Of a stretch of DNA of 64,000 nucleotides, positions 8,501-16,021 are shown one piece after another. The stretch covers positions 372,001 through 436,000 of the forward strand of contig CAMGZM010000001.1 of assembly GCA_946183145.1 (NCBI GenBank). Direction: 5' to 3'. Under the pieces are notes generated by a model. That model was not told the origin of the DNA. It searched no databases and saw only the letters and a program-made list of their open reading frames with translations. Both the position numbers and the translations under genes were made by a program. Each line of letters starts with the position of its first letter. The first letter of the stretch is position 1. This stretch comes from an uncultured Fretibacterium sp. Its GTDB lineage: Bacteria; Synergistota; Synergistia; Synergistales; Aminobacteriaceae.

Positions 8501-8565
8501 AAAATACGCTGTATGAATTTGCGATTAACGGCTAAAATATTAATCATCAACCCAAAATTACAGCT
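8501..8565 (+). repeat. 65-bp direct repeat, copy 1 (leader of the Sel1-ankyrin gene)
   Basis: Begins AAAATACGCTGTATGAATT and ends AAATTACAGCT. It matches the second copy at 9873-9937 at 59 of 65 positions with no gap. It contains GGCTAAAAT, a possible -10, and sits just before the ribosome site of the gene at 8584. The two copies bracket the whole Sel1-ankyrin gene. Confidence 0.85.
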
Positions 8566-8583
8566 ATTACAGGAGAAAAAGCG

Positions 8584-8931
8584 ATGGCGAATAGTTACAA
8601 TGTCGGTCAGCTTATCCAATCAGCAAAAAACGGAGACAGTAAAGCGCAATTATCTCTTGGCCTTTTATACTGTCAAGGGCGTGGAGTTGAGAAAAATTAT
8701 TCTGCTGCAGCTGACCTCTTCAAGAAAGCTATAGCTGGAGGAAATAATGAGGCTCTGATATTTATGGGTATTCTTTGCGTAAAAGGGCAGGGAGTTCCGC
8801 AAGATTACGCCAAAGCAATGGATTACTTCAGGAGGTCTGATGAAACGGGCAGCGTGAAAGCGGCTTACTGTATCGGGGTTATGTACCGGGATGGACTCGG
8901 TGTCGAGAAAGATTACAGCAAGGCTTCGTAA
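8584..8931 (+). CDS. Sel1-repeat protein, N-terminal fragment of an interrupted Sel1-ankyrin gene
   Basis: 115 residues with three Sel1-like repeats (A-LSLGLLYCQGRGVEKNYSAA, IFMGILCVKGQGVPQDYAKA, YCIGVMYRDGLGVEKDYSKA). AGGAG lies 9 bases before the ATG. A TAA at 8929-8931 interrupts the repeat; the same frame then continues WLERADDLGDTRAEKVLKDI, exactly the expected end of a Sel1 repeat, and runs to 9189 with an ankyrin repeat (AIEKGDLSAVATSIAAGADV). Hence the stop looks like a nonsense change in a longer Sel1-ankyrin gene rather than the true end. No signal peptide. Confidence 0.7.
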   Translation: MANSYNVGQLIQSAKNGDSKAQLSLGLLYCQGRGVEKNYSAAADLFKKAIAGGNNEALIFMGILCVKGQGVPQDYAKAMDYFRRSDETGSVKAAYCIGVMYRDGLGVEKDYSKAS

Positions 8932-9157
8932 TGGCTGGAGAGAGCTGATGATTTAGGAGACACGAGAGCAGAAAAGGTTTTGAAGGATATAAAGAGCAAG
9001 AGTGAAATTGTTCCTGTCAGTCAAAATCGCAAGAGGGATACAACGAAAGAACTCATAGCAGCTATAGAGAAAGGAGATTTGTCCGCTGTCGCAACTTCGA
9101 TAGCAGCGGGGGCTGATGTCAACAACAGAGATGAAAATTCTAGAACACCTTTAATGC

Positions 9158-9862
9158 TTGGCATCAGGATACCCAAACTCTTCATATGAAATAGTGAAAT
9201 TGCTCATAGATTCAAAAGCAGATGTCAACGCTACAGATAACAAAGGAGACAATGCATTCGCCAGCGTAATATTGAGGTTCACACTTCTATTTTCTGACTA
9301 CGAAACAATGAGAGATATTAATTACAGCCGTGAAGAAGGTTACATAAATTCTATGTTAAATATGTGCAGACTCAACGGCAATGCTTTTTTTGAGAATAAA
9401 CTAAGCGATACGCTGAAAATCATACAACTTCTTCTAAATTCTCAGTGCAAACTTACAAAATTTTTAGGTAATGCTGCATTGAGGTTTGCTGTTATCTCAG
9501 GCAGTGAAATCCTTTTGAATCTGCTTATAAATAATGGAATCGATTTGAACTATAGAGATGAGAACGGCGATACAGCATTGATTTATGCAATTGTATATCA
9601 TGCTTCACCAAAGATTGTAAAGATGCTCATAGAAAACGACGCAGATCCCAGCATAAAAAATAACAGCGGAATTATGGCAGGAGATATTCTCTATAATCAC
9701 AGTTACGTACTACTTTCAAAATACCGTATCTCTCTTCCAAGCTCATTGCAGGAAAAAGCTCAAGAGGAATGGAACTCTGCTTCTATACAAATGTCCCTTT
9801 TCTCAATATTAGGCTCAATATTATTCATACTGTATATGCTTGGGAACTCAGGATGTCATTAA
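9158..9862 (+). pseudogene. ankyrin-repeat and membrane C-terminal part of the interrupted Sel1-ankyrin gene
   Basis: Near 9157 the reading frame shifts by one: CTTGGCATCAGG carries one G too many for RTPLMLASGYP. From there the frame gives ankyrin repeats (EIVKLLIDSKADVNATDNKGDNAF, LLINNGIDLNYRDENGDTALIYAI, VKMLIENDADPSIKNNSG) and a C-terminal hydrophobic segment (MSLFSILGSILFILYMLG). No start codon with a ribosome site precedes it, so it cannot be expressed alone without the upstream part. The DNA is visibly more AT-rich than the flanking operons. Confidence 0.7.
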
Positions 9863-9872
9863 GCATGTGCCG

Positions 9873-9937
9873 AAAATACGGTGTATCAATTCGCGATTAA
9901 CGGCTAAAATATCAATCATCAATCCAAAATCACAGCT
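9873..9937 (+). repeat. 65-bp direct repeat, copy 2 (leader of the iron ABC operon)
   Basis: Same sequence as 8501-8565 with six substitutions and no indel. It is followed by AAAATTTATCACAGGAGG, a leader also found before the CotH gene (2763-2782), then the substrate-binding-protein start. Confidence 0.85.
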
Positions 9938-9968
9938 CCAAAAATTTATCACAGGAGGATTCTATAGC

Positions 9969-10970
9969 ATGAAGAAATTTGTGTTAGCTCTTGTTATTGT
10001 CATGGCGTTATCGGTCATGGCGTGCGCTGCTGAGTCCGTCAAGGCATATACGACGATGGAAGAACCGTTAGCGAAAGCATTATTTGACGCATTCGAGGCT
10101 GATACGGGAATCAAAGTCGAATGGGTAAGGCTTTCGGGCGGCGAGGCTATTGCGCGTCTTGAGGCTGAAAGGGCAAACCCGCAGGCAAGTATATGGGTCG
10201 GCGGAGTCGGTACGCAGCATATCGAGGCGAAAAATCGCGGGCTTTCGACTCCTTACCGTTCACGCGCTGCCGGGAGTATTCCGTCAAAGTACAGAGACCC
10301 CGAAAATTTCTGGACGGGACTCTACGTCGGGCCGATTGCTTTCTGCATGAACACAGACAGGGCGAAAGAGTTAGGACTCGACATGCCGACAAGCTGGGCG
10401 GATCTCCTGAAGCCTGAATACGCGAAGAAAGTACGAGTCGCACATCCCAGCACATCAGGAACAGCCTACAACATGATAACGACGGTAATACGGATATTTG
10501 GCGGCGATGAGGATAAAGCGTTCGCGTACTTCAAGGACTTGGCGAAATCTGTGGAGCAGTTCACGCGCTCAGGGTCTGCGCCGGGAAAATCTTGCGCGCT
10601 CGGTGAAATTCCGATTGCAATAGGCTACCTTCATGACCAGATAAAACTTCAGCGCGAGGGAGCAAAAATTCAGATCGCAATACCTTCTGACGGAACAGGA
10701 TTCGAGACCGCATCAATGTCAATCCTTAAGGGAGGCCCTGACGCTCTCAACGCAAAGAAGCTCTATGACTGGGTGTTAGGCCAAAAGGCAATGGACATCA
10801 TCGCAAAATGGTACGTCATTCCGTTATCCGATAAAGCTACGCCGACAGACACGGGATTTTCACTCGCAGAAATGAATCTCGTCAACCAGAACGACAAATG
10901 GGACGCTGACAACAAAGAGAGGCTCCTCGAACGCTGGAACAAAGAAATCTCAACAGCTCCCGAAAAATAA
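9969..10970 (+). CDS. ABC transporter substrate-binding protein, Fe3+/phosphonate type
   Basis: 333 residues from the ATG at 9969, 9 bases after AGGAGG. The signal peptide (residues 1-20, MSVMACAAES region) is followed by a periplasmic binding fold of the AfuA/FbpA/PotD group: YTTMEEPLAKALFDAFEADTGIKVEWV, LEAERANPQASIWVGG, and the hinge IPIAIGYLHDQIKLQREGA. It captures a substrate for the permease and ATPase downstream. Iron(III) is the most frequent ligand for this subgroup but 2-aminoethylphosphonate and others are possible; I cannot assign it from sequence. A weak hairpin lies between this gene and the rest of the operon. Confidence 0.88.
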   Translation: MKKFVLALVIVMALSVMACAAESVKAYTTMEEPLAKALFDAFEADTGIKVEWVRLSGGEAIARLEAERANPQASIWVGGVGTQHIEAKNRGLSTPYRSRAAGSIPSKYRDPENFWTGLYVGPIAFCMNTDRAKELGLDMPTSWADLLKPEYAKKVRVAHPSTSGTAYNMITTVIRIFGGDEDKAFAYFKDLAKSVEQFTRSGSAPGKSCALGEIPIAIGYLHDQIKLQREGAKIQIAIPSDGTGFETASMSILKGGPDALNAKKLYDWVLGQKAMDIIAKWYVIPLSDKATPTDTGFSLAEMNLVNQNDKWDADNKERLLERWNKEISTAPEK

Positions 10971-10984
10971 TTCCTGATTCGTCA

Positions 10985-11021
10985 TGCCTCCTGTAATGAA
11001 AGTTGCGGGGGGCATTGTTTT
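10985..11021 (+). terminator. weak intra-operon terminator or attenuator
   Basis: TGCCTCCTG pairs with CGGGGGGCA (two G-U pairs), followed by TTGTTTT. It lies between the binding-protein gene and the permease genes, and would lower downstream expression relative to the binding protein, a common ratio in ABC importers. Confidence 0.5.
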
Positions 11022-11040
11022 ATGTGAAGGAGATGAAAGA

Positions 11041-11496
11041 ATGACGGAGAACACAAAGCCGATGAAGTGGCACAAGTTTTTGATTTACTTCTGGCTGTGG
11101 GCAATTGCAGTTTTGCTTGTTCTTGGCGGAATATCGTTTATTGCCGGAAAAGTATACGGGGAAATCGGAGACAGAATTTATCAGGCATTCCCTGTTATGC
11201 GTTTTGTTGATATTGCTTACGGCCTTGTTCTTATAGCTGCAGCTGTATACATGATATACACGCGGTTTCAGCTTGCGGGCTTCAGAAAGGGCGCGCCTCA
11301 GAAATTGCTGCTTCTTTTAGCGTTGAGTCCCGTTTTGGAATGGGGGTATCAGCTGATTCTTTCTGCGGTTACAGGAGTTCCGATAACAGTGATTCACTCC
11401 GCCGGCAGTTTCATCGGTGAATTAATCGGAACGGCAATAGCAATCTGGCTTCACAAAATATATTACGACAAACGCGCAGAATTATTTGTGAATTAA
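11041..11496 (+). CDS. four-helix membrane protein within the ABC operon
   Basis: 151 residues from the ATG at 11041, preceded by AAGGAGATGAAAGA; an upstream in-frame ATG at 10984 lies in the attenuator and is unlikely. Four hydrophobic segments are seen at roughly 12-35, 55-75, 86-105 and 117-140. I do not recognise the family. It lies between the binding protein and permease, 23 bases before the latter, which suggests a subunit or accessory factor of the importer. Confidence 0.7.
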   Translation: MTENTKPMKWHKFLIYFWLWAIAVLLVLGGISFIAGKVYGEIGDRIYQAFPVMRFVDIAYGLVLIAAAVYMIYTRFQLAGFRKGAPQKLLLLLALSPVLEWGYQLILSAVTGVPITVIHSAGSFIGELIGTAIAIWLHKIYYDKRAELFVN

Positions 11497-11519
11497 TTTC
11501 AAGTGAAGGAGGAATGAAT

Positions 11520-13724
11520 TTGAACAAGCGAATCATTAACTTCATCATAACATTGCTGTTTGTTGTGCTTGTGGGATGGTGGATATATTCAAGCGTCAGT
11601 GATGAGTTCATGAAACAGTCAAGAGCGGCTCAGATTCGCACGGTTGAGACAGTAGCGGCGGGTTACCCTTCAGGAGATGACGAGGTTACAGAATGGCTCA
11701 AGAGACTCGCTGAGGATTCATCGTCATACAGAGTCGCATATGTCCCGGAAATTCCCATGCCGGGCGAAAAATTATCGTCAGCACCAAAAGGAGACTCAGA
11801 ACTCGCAAAACTCACGGAAGATTCTGCAACTGACTCCGAGTTCGCAAAAGGTTTCGACAATGCCGCGTATGAGGAAATCTACAGGAGCGTCAAAAACTGG
11901 ACTGTAGGAACTCACGAGGAACAAGCGTTATTTTTCGCGCCTGCTGTTGACATTAAGAGTCATGAGGTTGAAGGGGCGTTAGTTTTCTCATTCAGCACAG
12001 AGGGCGAACGGGGATTCATGCGCATGATGAATACGCTGTTTTTCTGCGCGTTCGTACTTTTCGCGGTTGTGATATGGCAGCTTATGATGAGCCGTGATCC
12101 TATTGTCGGTTTTGCGCTGGCGGGATTATTTTTGATGACGCTGATATTTGTCGCTTATCCATTGTTTGAGGCATTGAGACTCTCATTCATTGAGGACGGA
12201 AAATTTTCCCTGTCAACGTGGAAGACGATTCTACAGTCAGAAGGCTACATGTCAGCGTTATGGGGAAGCCTCAAGCTAGGGTGCTGGACTGCAACATTCT
12301 CGACAATTGTGGGATTTCTTTTCGCGTTCGTAGTTTCGAGGACAAACGCGCCGTGCAAAAAACTCATCTCAACAATGGGAGTATTGCCGGTAATTTCTCC
12401 GCCGTTCTCGCTGACTCTGTCAATCATTCTGCTTTTCGGGAACAACGGACTCATTACGCGGTGGCTTCGTGTTGTCGGTCTTGACTTCTCGATATACGGT
12501 CTTCCGGGACTCGTACTTGTTCAGACGATGGGAATGTTTCCGATTGCGTTCTTGACATTGAGCGGGGTATTGCAGGCGATTGACTCGACATTTGAGGAAG
12601 CGTCATTGAATCTTTCAGCCGGAAGATTTCAGACGTTCAGCAAAATCACATTTCCTCTTGCGATTCCGGGTATATTAAGCGCGTGGCTTTTGGTGTTTAC
12701 TACGTCGCTTGCTGACTTTGCGAACCCGTTATTATTGGCCGGAGATCTCAAAGTGTTATCACTCGAAAGCTACATAGAGGTTACAGGAATGAACAGACTC
12801 GGCTACGGCGCGGCACTGTCTATACTGCTGTTGCTTCCGACATTAACGGCGTTCCTTGCGCAAAGATTCTGGGTCGCAAAACGTTCATACGTAACAGTAA
12901 CGGGCAAACCTTCAGGGAGAATCACGGAGCTTACGACACCGGGAGTCCGGCGAGTCTTAACGGGGATAATCTTTGCGATAATAATTTTCCTTGTGATGTT
13001 ATACGGGACAATTTTCGCGGGCTGTTTCGTCAAGAACTGGGGCATTGATTACACGTTCAGCCTAGAGAATATCACGGAGGCTATAACACGGTCGACTGAT
13101 GCACTATTCGACACAGTAACGCTTGCGGCAATCGCGACTCCTATTGCGGGAATCACGGCCATGATTGCGGCGCTGCTGATAGTACGCAGAAAATTTCACG
13201 GCAAAAAACTTCTTGAGATGTTATTGATGACTCCGTTCGCACTTCCCGGGACTCTTCTCGGAATAAGCTACATACTTGCGTTCAACCACGCGCCAATAAT
13301 TTTGGTGGGTACAGCGGCAATCATCATCATCAACTACGTAATACGCGAGCTTCCTGTAGGTATTGAGGGCGGCATTGCTTCATTGCGTCAGATTGACCCG
13401 TCAATAGAGGAGGCAGCAACAGATCTCGGAGCGGATCAGGCTACAGTGTTCCGAACAATCGTATTGCCGTTAGTGCGTCCGGCGTTCCTTTCGAGTCTGT
13501 CGTATACGTTCGTTCGCTCAATGACGGCGGTTAGCGCGGTGATATTCCTGATTTCGGCGAAATGGTATCACATCACGGTGTTAATCTATAACTTCTCGGA
13601 AAATCTGCGTTTCGGACTCGCAAGCGTGCTTTCAACCGTTCTAATCATAATCGTTTTCGGGGCATTCGGGTTAATGCGTCTTCTTGTGCGCGAGAATGCA
13701 AACTTGATGAAGAATGTTACGTGA
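11520..13724 (+). CDS. fused double ABC permease (FbpB type) with an N-terminal extracytoplasmic domain
   Basis: 734 residues if TTG 11520 is the start (7 bases after AAGGAGG; the ATG at 11514 is only one base away from that site). After one helix (about 8-27) comes an extracytoplasmic domain of about 150 residues that I do not recognise, then a helix near 180-200 and two copies of the binding-protein-dependent permease domain (about 245-460 and 525-730). EAA loops are visible in both (EEASLNLSAGRFQTFSKITFP and EEAATDLGADQATVFRTIVLP). One polypeptide thus replaces the usual permease dimer. It forms the membrane channel of the iron-type importer. Confidence 0.88.
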   Translation: MNKRIINFIITLLFVVLVGWWIYSSVSDEFMKQSRAAQIRTVETVAAGYPSGDDEVTEWLKRLAEDSSSYRVAYVPEIPMPGEKLSSAPKGDSELAKLTEDSATDSEFAKGFDNAAYEEIYRSVKNWTVGTHEEQALFFAPAVDIKSHEVEGALVFSFSTEGERGFMRMMNTLFFCAFVLFAVVIWQLMMSRDPIVGFALAGLFLMTLIFVAYPLFEALRLSFIEDGKFSLSTWKTILQSEGYMSALWGSLKLGCWTATFSTIVGFLFAFVVSRTNAPCKKLISTMGVLPVISPPFSLTLSIILLFGNNGLITRWLRVVGLDFSIYGLPGLVLVQTMGMFPIAFLTLSGVLQAIDSTFEEASLNLSAGRFQTFSKITFPLAIPGILSAWLLVFTTSLADFANPLLLAGDLKVLSLESYIEVTGMNRLGYGAALSILLLLPTLTAFLAQRFWVAKRSYVTVTGKPSGRITELTTPGVRRVLTGIIFAIIIFLVMLYGTIFAGCFVKNWGIDYTFSLENITEAITRSTDALFDTVTLAAIATPIAGITAMIAALLIVRRKFHGKKLLEMLLMTPFALPGTLLGISYILAFNHAPIILVGTAAIIIINYVIRELPVGIEGGIASLRQIDPSIEEAATDLGADQATVFRTIVLPLVRPAFLSSLSYTFVRSMTAVSAVIFLISAKWYHITVLIYNFSENLRFGLASVLSTVLIIIVFGAFGLMRLLVRENANLMKNVT

Positions 13725-13743
13725 TAGAAAGGAGATATGAAAA

Positions 13744-14841
13744 TTGGCAAGCAAATCAGTAACCTTTGAGAACATAAAAAAGATATTCCGCGATCCACAG
13801 TCAGGGCAGGACGTAGCAGCAGTCGCGGGAGTGTCATTCAAACTTGAGCCGGGAGAACTCGTAACACTGTTAGGGCCATCAGGCTGCGGGAAGTCAACAA
13901 TCCTGCGAATGTTATCGGGATTCGAACAGCCAACATCAGGGCGAATCATGATAGGCGACAACGACGTAACAAACACTCCGCCCAACAAGCGCGATACGGC
14001 GATGGTATTCCAGAGTTACGGACTCTTCCCTCACATGAATGTTGCTGAGAATGTCGGCTACGGTCTCAAGCTCAGGAAGATTCCGCAGAATGAGATTGAT
14101 ACGAAGGTACAGAAATTTCTTGAGATGGTTGGTCTTGGGCAGATGGGGAAGCGTCCGCCGTCGAGACTCTCAGGAGGTCAGCAGCAAAGAGTCGCCCTCG
14201 CAAGAAGCCTCATTGTTGAGCCGTCAGTCTTGCTTCTTGATGAGCCATTGAGCAATCTTGACGCATTGTTACGCGAGCAGATGAGAGTCGAAATTCGCAG
14301 GCTTCAAAAGTCATTGGGCATTACGGCAATGTATGTTACTCATGACCGAGTCGAGGCAATGAGTCTTTCTGACAGAATCATCGTCATGAAGTTAGGCCAC
14401 ATAATACAGATTGGGACTCCCAGCGACATATACCGAGATCCCGTTGATACATTTGTTGCGGGTTTCGTGGGGAAGGTTGCGTTTTTCCCGTGCGAGGTTA
14501 AGGGGATTGATGACGGGTGCCACGTTGAGATTCGCGGACAGAGATTCACGGCACCGAGATGGGCGCAAACTCTCAAGGCCGGGGATAAAGCGTTGGTGAT
14601 GGCGAGGCCTGAATCGCTTTCAGTCGGTGAACCCGGCGCGGGCGTTGAAGATGGAATCGTTACGGCAAATATTTATCTCGGAAACAGCGTAGAGACTTGG
14701 GTGAAAACTGATTTGGGAAATGTTCTTGTGCAGATAGACAATCCCGATGTCAAAAAGATTTGGGCTGAAGGCGAGAAGGTATCATTGTCGTTTGACCCTT
14801 CATTGACAAAAGTATTAGCTGACGATTTAGAGAAGGCGTAA
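13744..14841 (+). CDS. ABC transporter ATP-binding protein (FbpC/PotA type)
   Basis: 365 residues, TTG start 9 bases after AAAGGAGA. Walker A GPSGCGKS (44-51), Q-loop VFQSYGLFPHM, signature LSGGQQQR, Walker B LLLDEPLSNLDA and H-loop YVTHDR are all intact. The C-terminal 120 residues are a TOBE-type domain (LVMARPESLSVGEPG). It powers the fused permease encoded 20 bases upstream. Last gene of the operon. Confidence 0.93.
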   Translation: MASKSVTFENIKKIFRDPQSGQDVAAVAGVSFKLEPGELVTLLGPSGCGKSTILRMLSGFEQPTSGRIMIGDNDVTNTPPNKRDTAMVFQSYGLFPHMNVAENVGYGLKLRKIPQNEIDTKVQKFLEMVGLGQMGKRPPSRLSGGQQQRVALARSLIVEPSVLLLDEPLSNLDALLREQMRVEIRRLQKSLGITAMYVTHDRVEAMSLSDRIIVMKLGHIIQIGTPSDIYRDPVDTFVAGFVGKVAFFPCEVKGIDDGCHVEIRGQRFTAPRWAQTLKAGDKALVMARPESLSVGEPGAGVEDGIVTANIYLGNSVETWVKTDLGNVLVQIDNPDVKKIWAEGEKVSLSFDPSLTKVLADDLEKA

Positions 14842-14851
14842 GAAAAATTTG

Positions 14852-14885
14852 ACCGGGTAAGAGTGAAAGCTCCTGCCCGGTTTTG
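14852..14885 (+). terminator. terminator of the ABC operon
   Basis: ACCGGGTAAGAG pairs with CTCCTGCCCGGT (one mismatch), followed by TTTT. It separates the operon from the convergent gene that stops at 14889. Confidence 0.75.
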
Positions 14886-14888
14886 TGT

Positions 14889-15851
14889 CTATTCCCAATC
14901 AGCAAGAATCCTTCTGTCAACTTTGAACCACCACAATACAGCAATGATTACGAGTCCCCAGTTCAAAAGAGGAGTCGTGAAAAATGCAACGATAGCTTCA
15001 TCCCATCCGCTAACGTCCTTCCCTGAGCTTGTTACCAGCGCGCACACGACATCTATCACAACCGCGAGATAATTCGAGTACGCCATTACAGCACTGCTCT
15101 TGCTGCTCCAGCCTTTATTTTTGCAGATGATGAAGATTACAGCGTTGACCAAAACAGCGAGAATGATTCCCGACACAGCACACCAAACCCTGAAGTGCAT
15201 CGTGAATTTCTCAAGCAATAAGTCAGCACACATACATGCCGCAAAAAGAACGAGCGAAAACACAACGCACATTGAAATATGCCTCTTGTACAAATTTTCT
15301 TTTGCCTTTGCTGGTATTGAGTCTTGCTTTTGAAGAGTTGTTTGCGCTGACTGCTCCGCTGTTTTTTCTGTATGTGATTGTGCTTGCTTCTCTGATTCTT
15401 TCTGAGCTTTTCTTTCTGCTTCTTCTTGTGCTAATCTTTCTGCGTTTGCTTTTTTCTCCGCTTCTTCACGTTCTAATCTTTCTGCCTCTGCTTGTTTCTC
15501 TGCTTCCTCTGAAAAGTCATTCGCTACCTTCCAGCCTAACGTTTCAGTGATTGTGAAAGCCGTTGTTGCGTTGACAGCATTACCCCAACCGGGAATCCAT
15601 CCTACAAGGAATTGTGATACTGTTCTTCCTCCGATTGCAGCTAATCCTGCTCCGAGAATACTTTTTGCAGCCGCTTCCGATATATCCATCCCGAAAACTG
15701 AACCGAGTTCGATTATCATTCCGACTTGTATCGCTGTGATTGGTATTGTGTCAGAGCCGGGAATTTGCGCTAATCCTAATGCTATTGCTGAAGCTGAAGC
15801 CGCCGCCGTGTGAATAATCTTGTGGCACTTGCTTTTGTGATATGAATCCAT
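14889..15851 (-). CDS. DUF697-like membrane-associated protein with a charged coiled coil and four C-terminal helices
   Basis: 320 residues from the ATG at 15851, 11 bases after GGAGG; a TTG at 15869 overlaps that site. Residues 10-115 resemble the DUF697/YcjF hydrophobic domain (AQIPGSDTIPITAIQVGMI, GWIPGWGNAVNATTAF). Residues 120-185 are an E/K/A-rich coiled coil (AEKQAEAERLEREEAEKKAN). Four hydrophobic segments follow (about 200-315). Usually such domains sit next to dynamin-like or Era-like GTPases, but no GTPase is present here. Function unknown. The terminator of thrS lies upstream, so it has its own promoter. Confidence 0.65.
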   Translation of the reverse strand: MDSYHKSKCHKIIHTAAASASAIALGLAQIPGSDTIPITAIQVGMIIELGSVFGMDISEAAAKSILGAGLAAIGGRTVSQFLVGWIPGWGNAVNATTAFTITETLGWKVANDFSEEAEKQAEAERLEREEAEKKANAERLAQEEAERKAQKESEKQAQSHTEKTAEQSAQTTLQKQDSIPAKAKENLYKRHISMCVVFSLVLFAACMCADLLLEKFTMHFRVWCAVSGIILAVLVNAVIFIICKNKGWSSKSSAVMAYSNYLAVVIDVVCALVTSSGKDVSGWDEAIVAFFTTPLLNWGLVIIAVLWWFKVDRRILADWE

Positions 15852-15964
15852 AATCGCCGAAACCTCCAAATTTTATGGGATTTGTTTATTATCCATAAAA
15901 TGGGGGGGTAGCGTGTTTTTACTTATTTATTGACGGTTATATAGCGTAAATTTTTGAGAAGGCA

Positions 15965-16000
15965 CAAAAAATCCCTCCCGCAAATTTTCACAGGAGGGAC
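15965..16000 (-). terminator. terminator of thrS
   Basis: On the minus strand CCCTCCTG pairs with CGGGAGGG across an AT-rich loop and is followed by ATTTTTT, about 20 bases after the thrS stop. Confidence 0.75.
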
Positions 16001-16021
16001 AAATTTTTTCAGCGTTAAAAT

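Noticed and set aside
10147..10455. Minus-strand frame inside the binding-protein gene
   Set aside because: It lies wholly inside a clear gene and has no start signal or family.
15360..15510. Low-complexity TTCTTGCTCT-like stretch
   Set aside because: It encodes the charged coiled coil of the minus-strand gene at 14889-15851.
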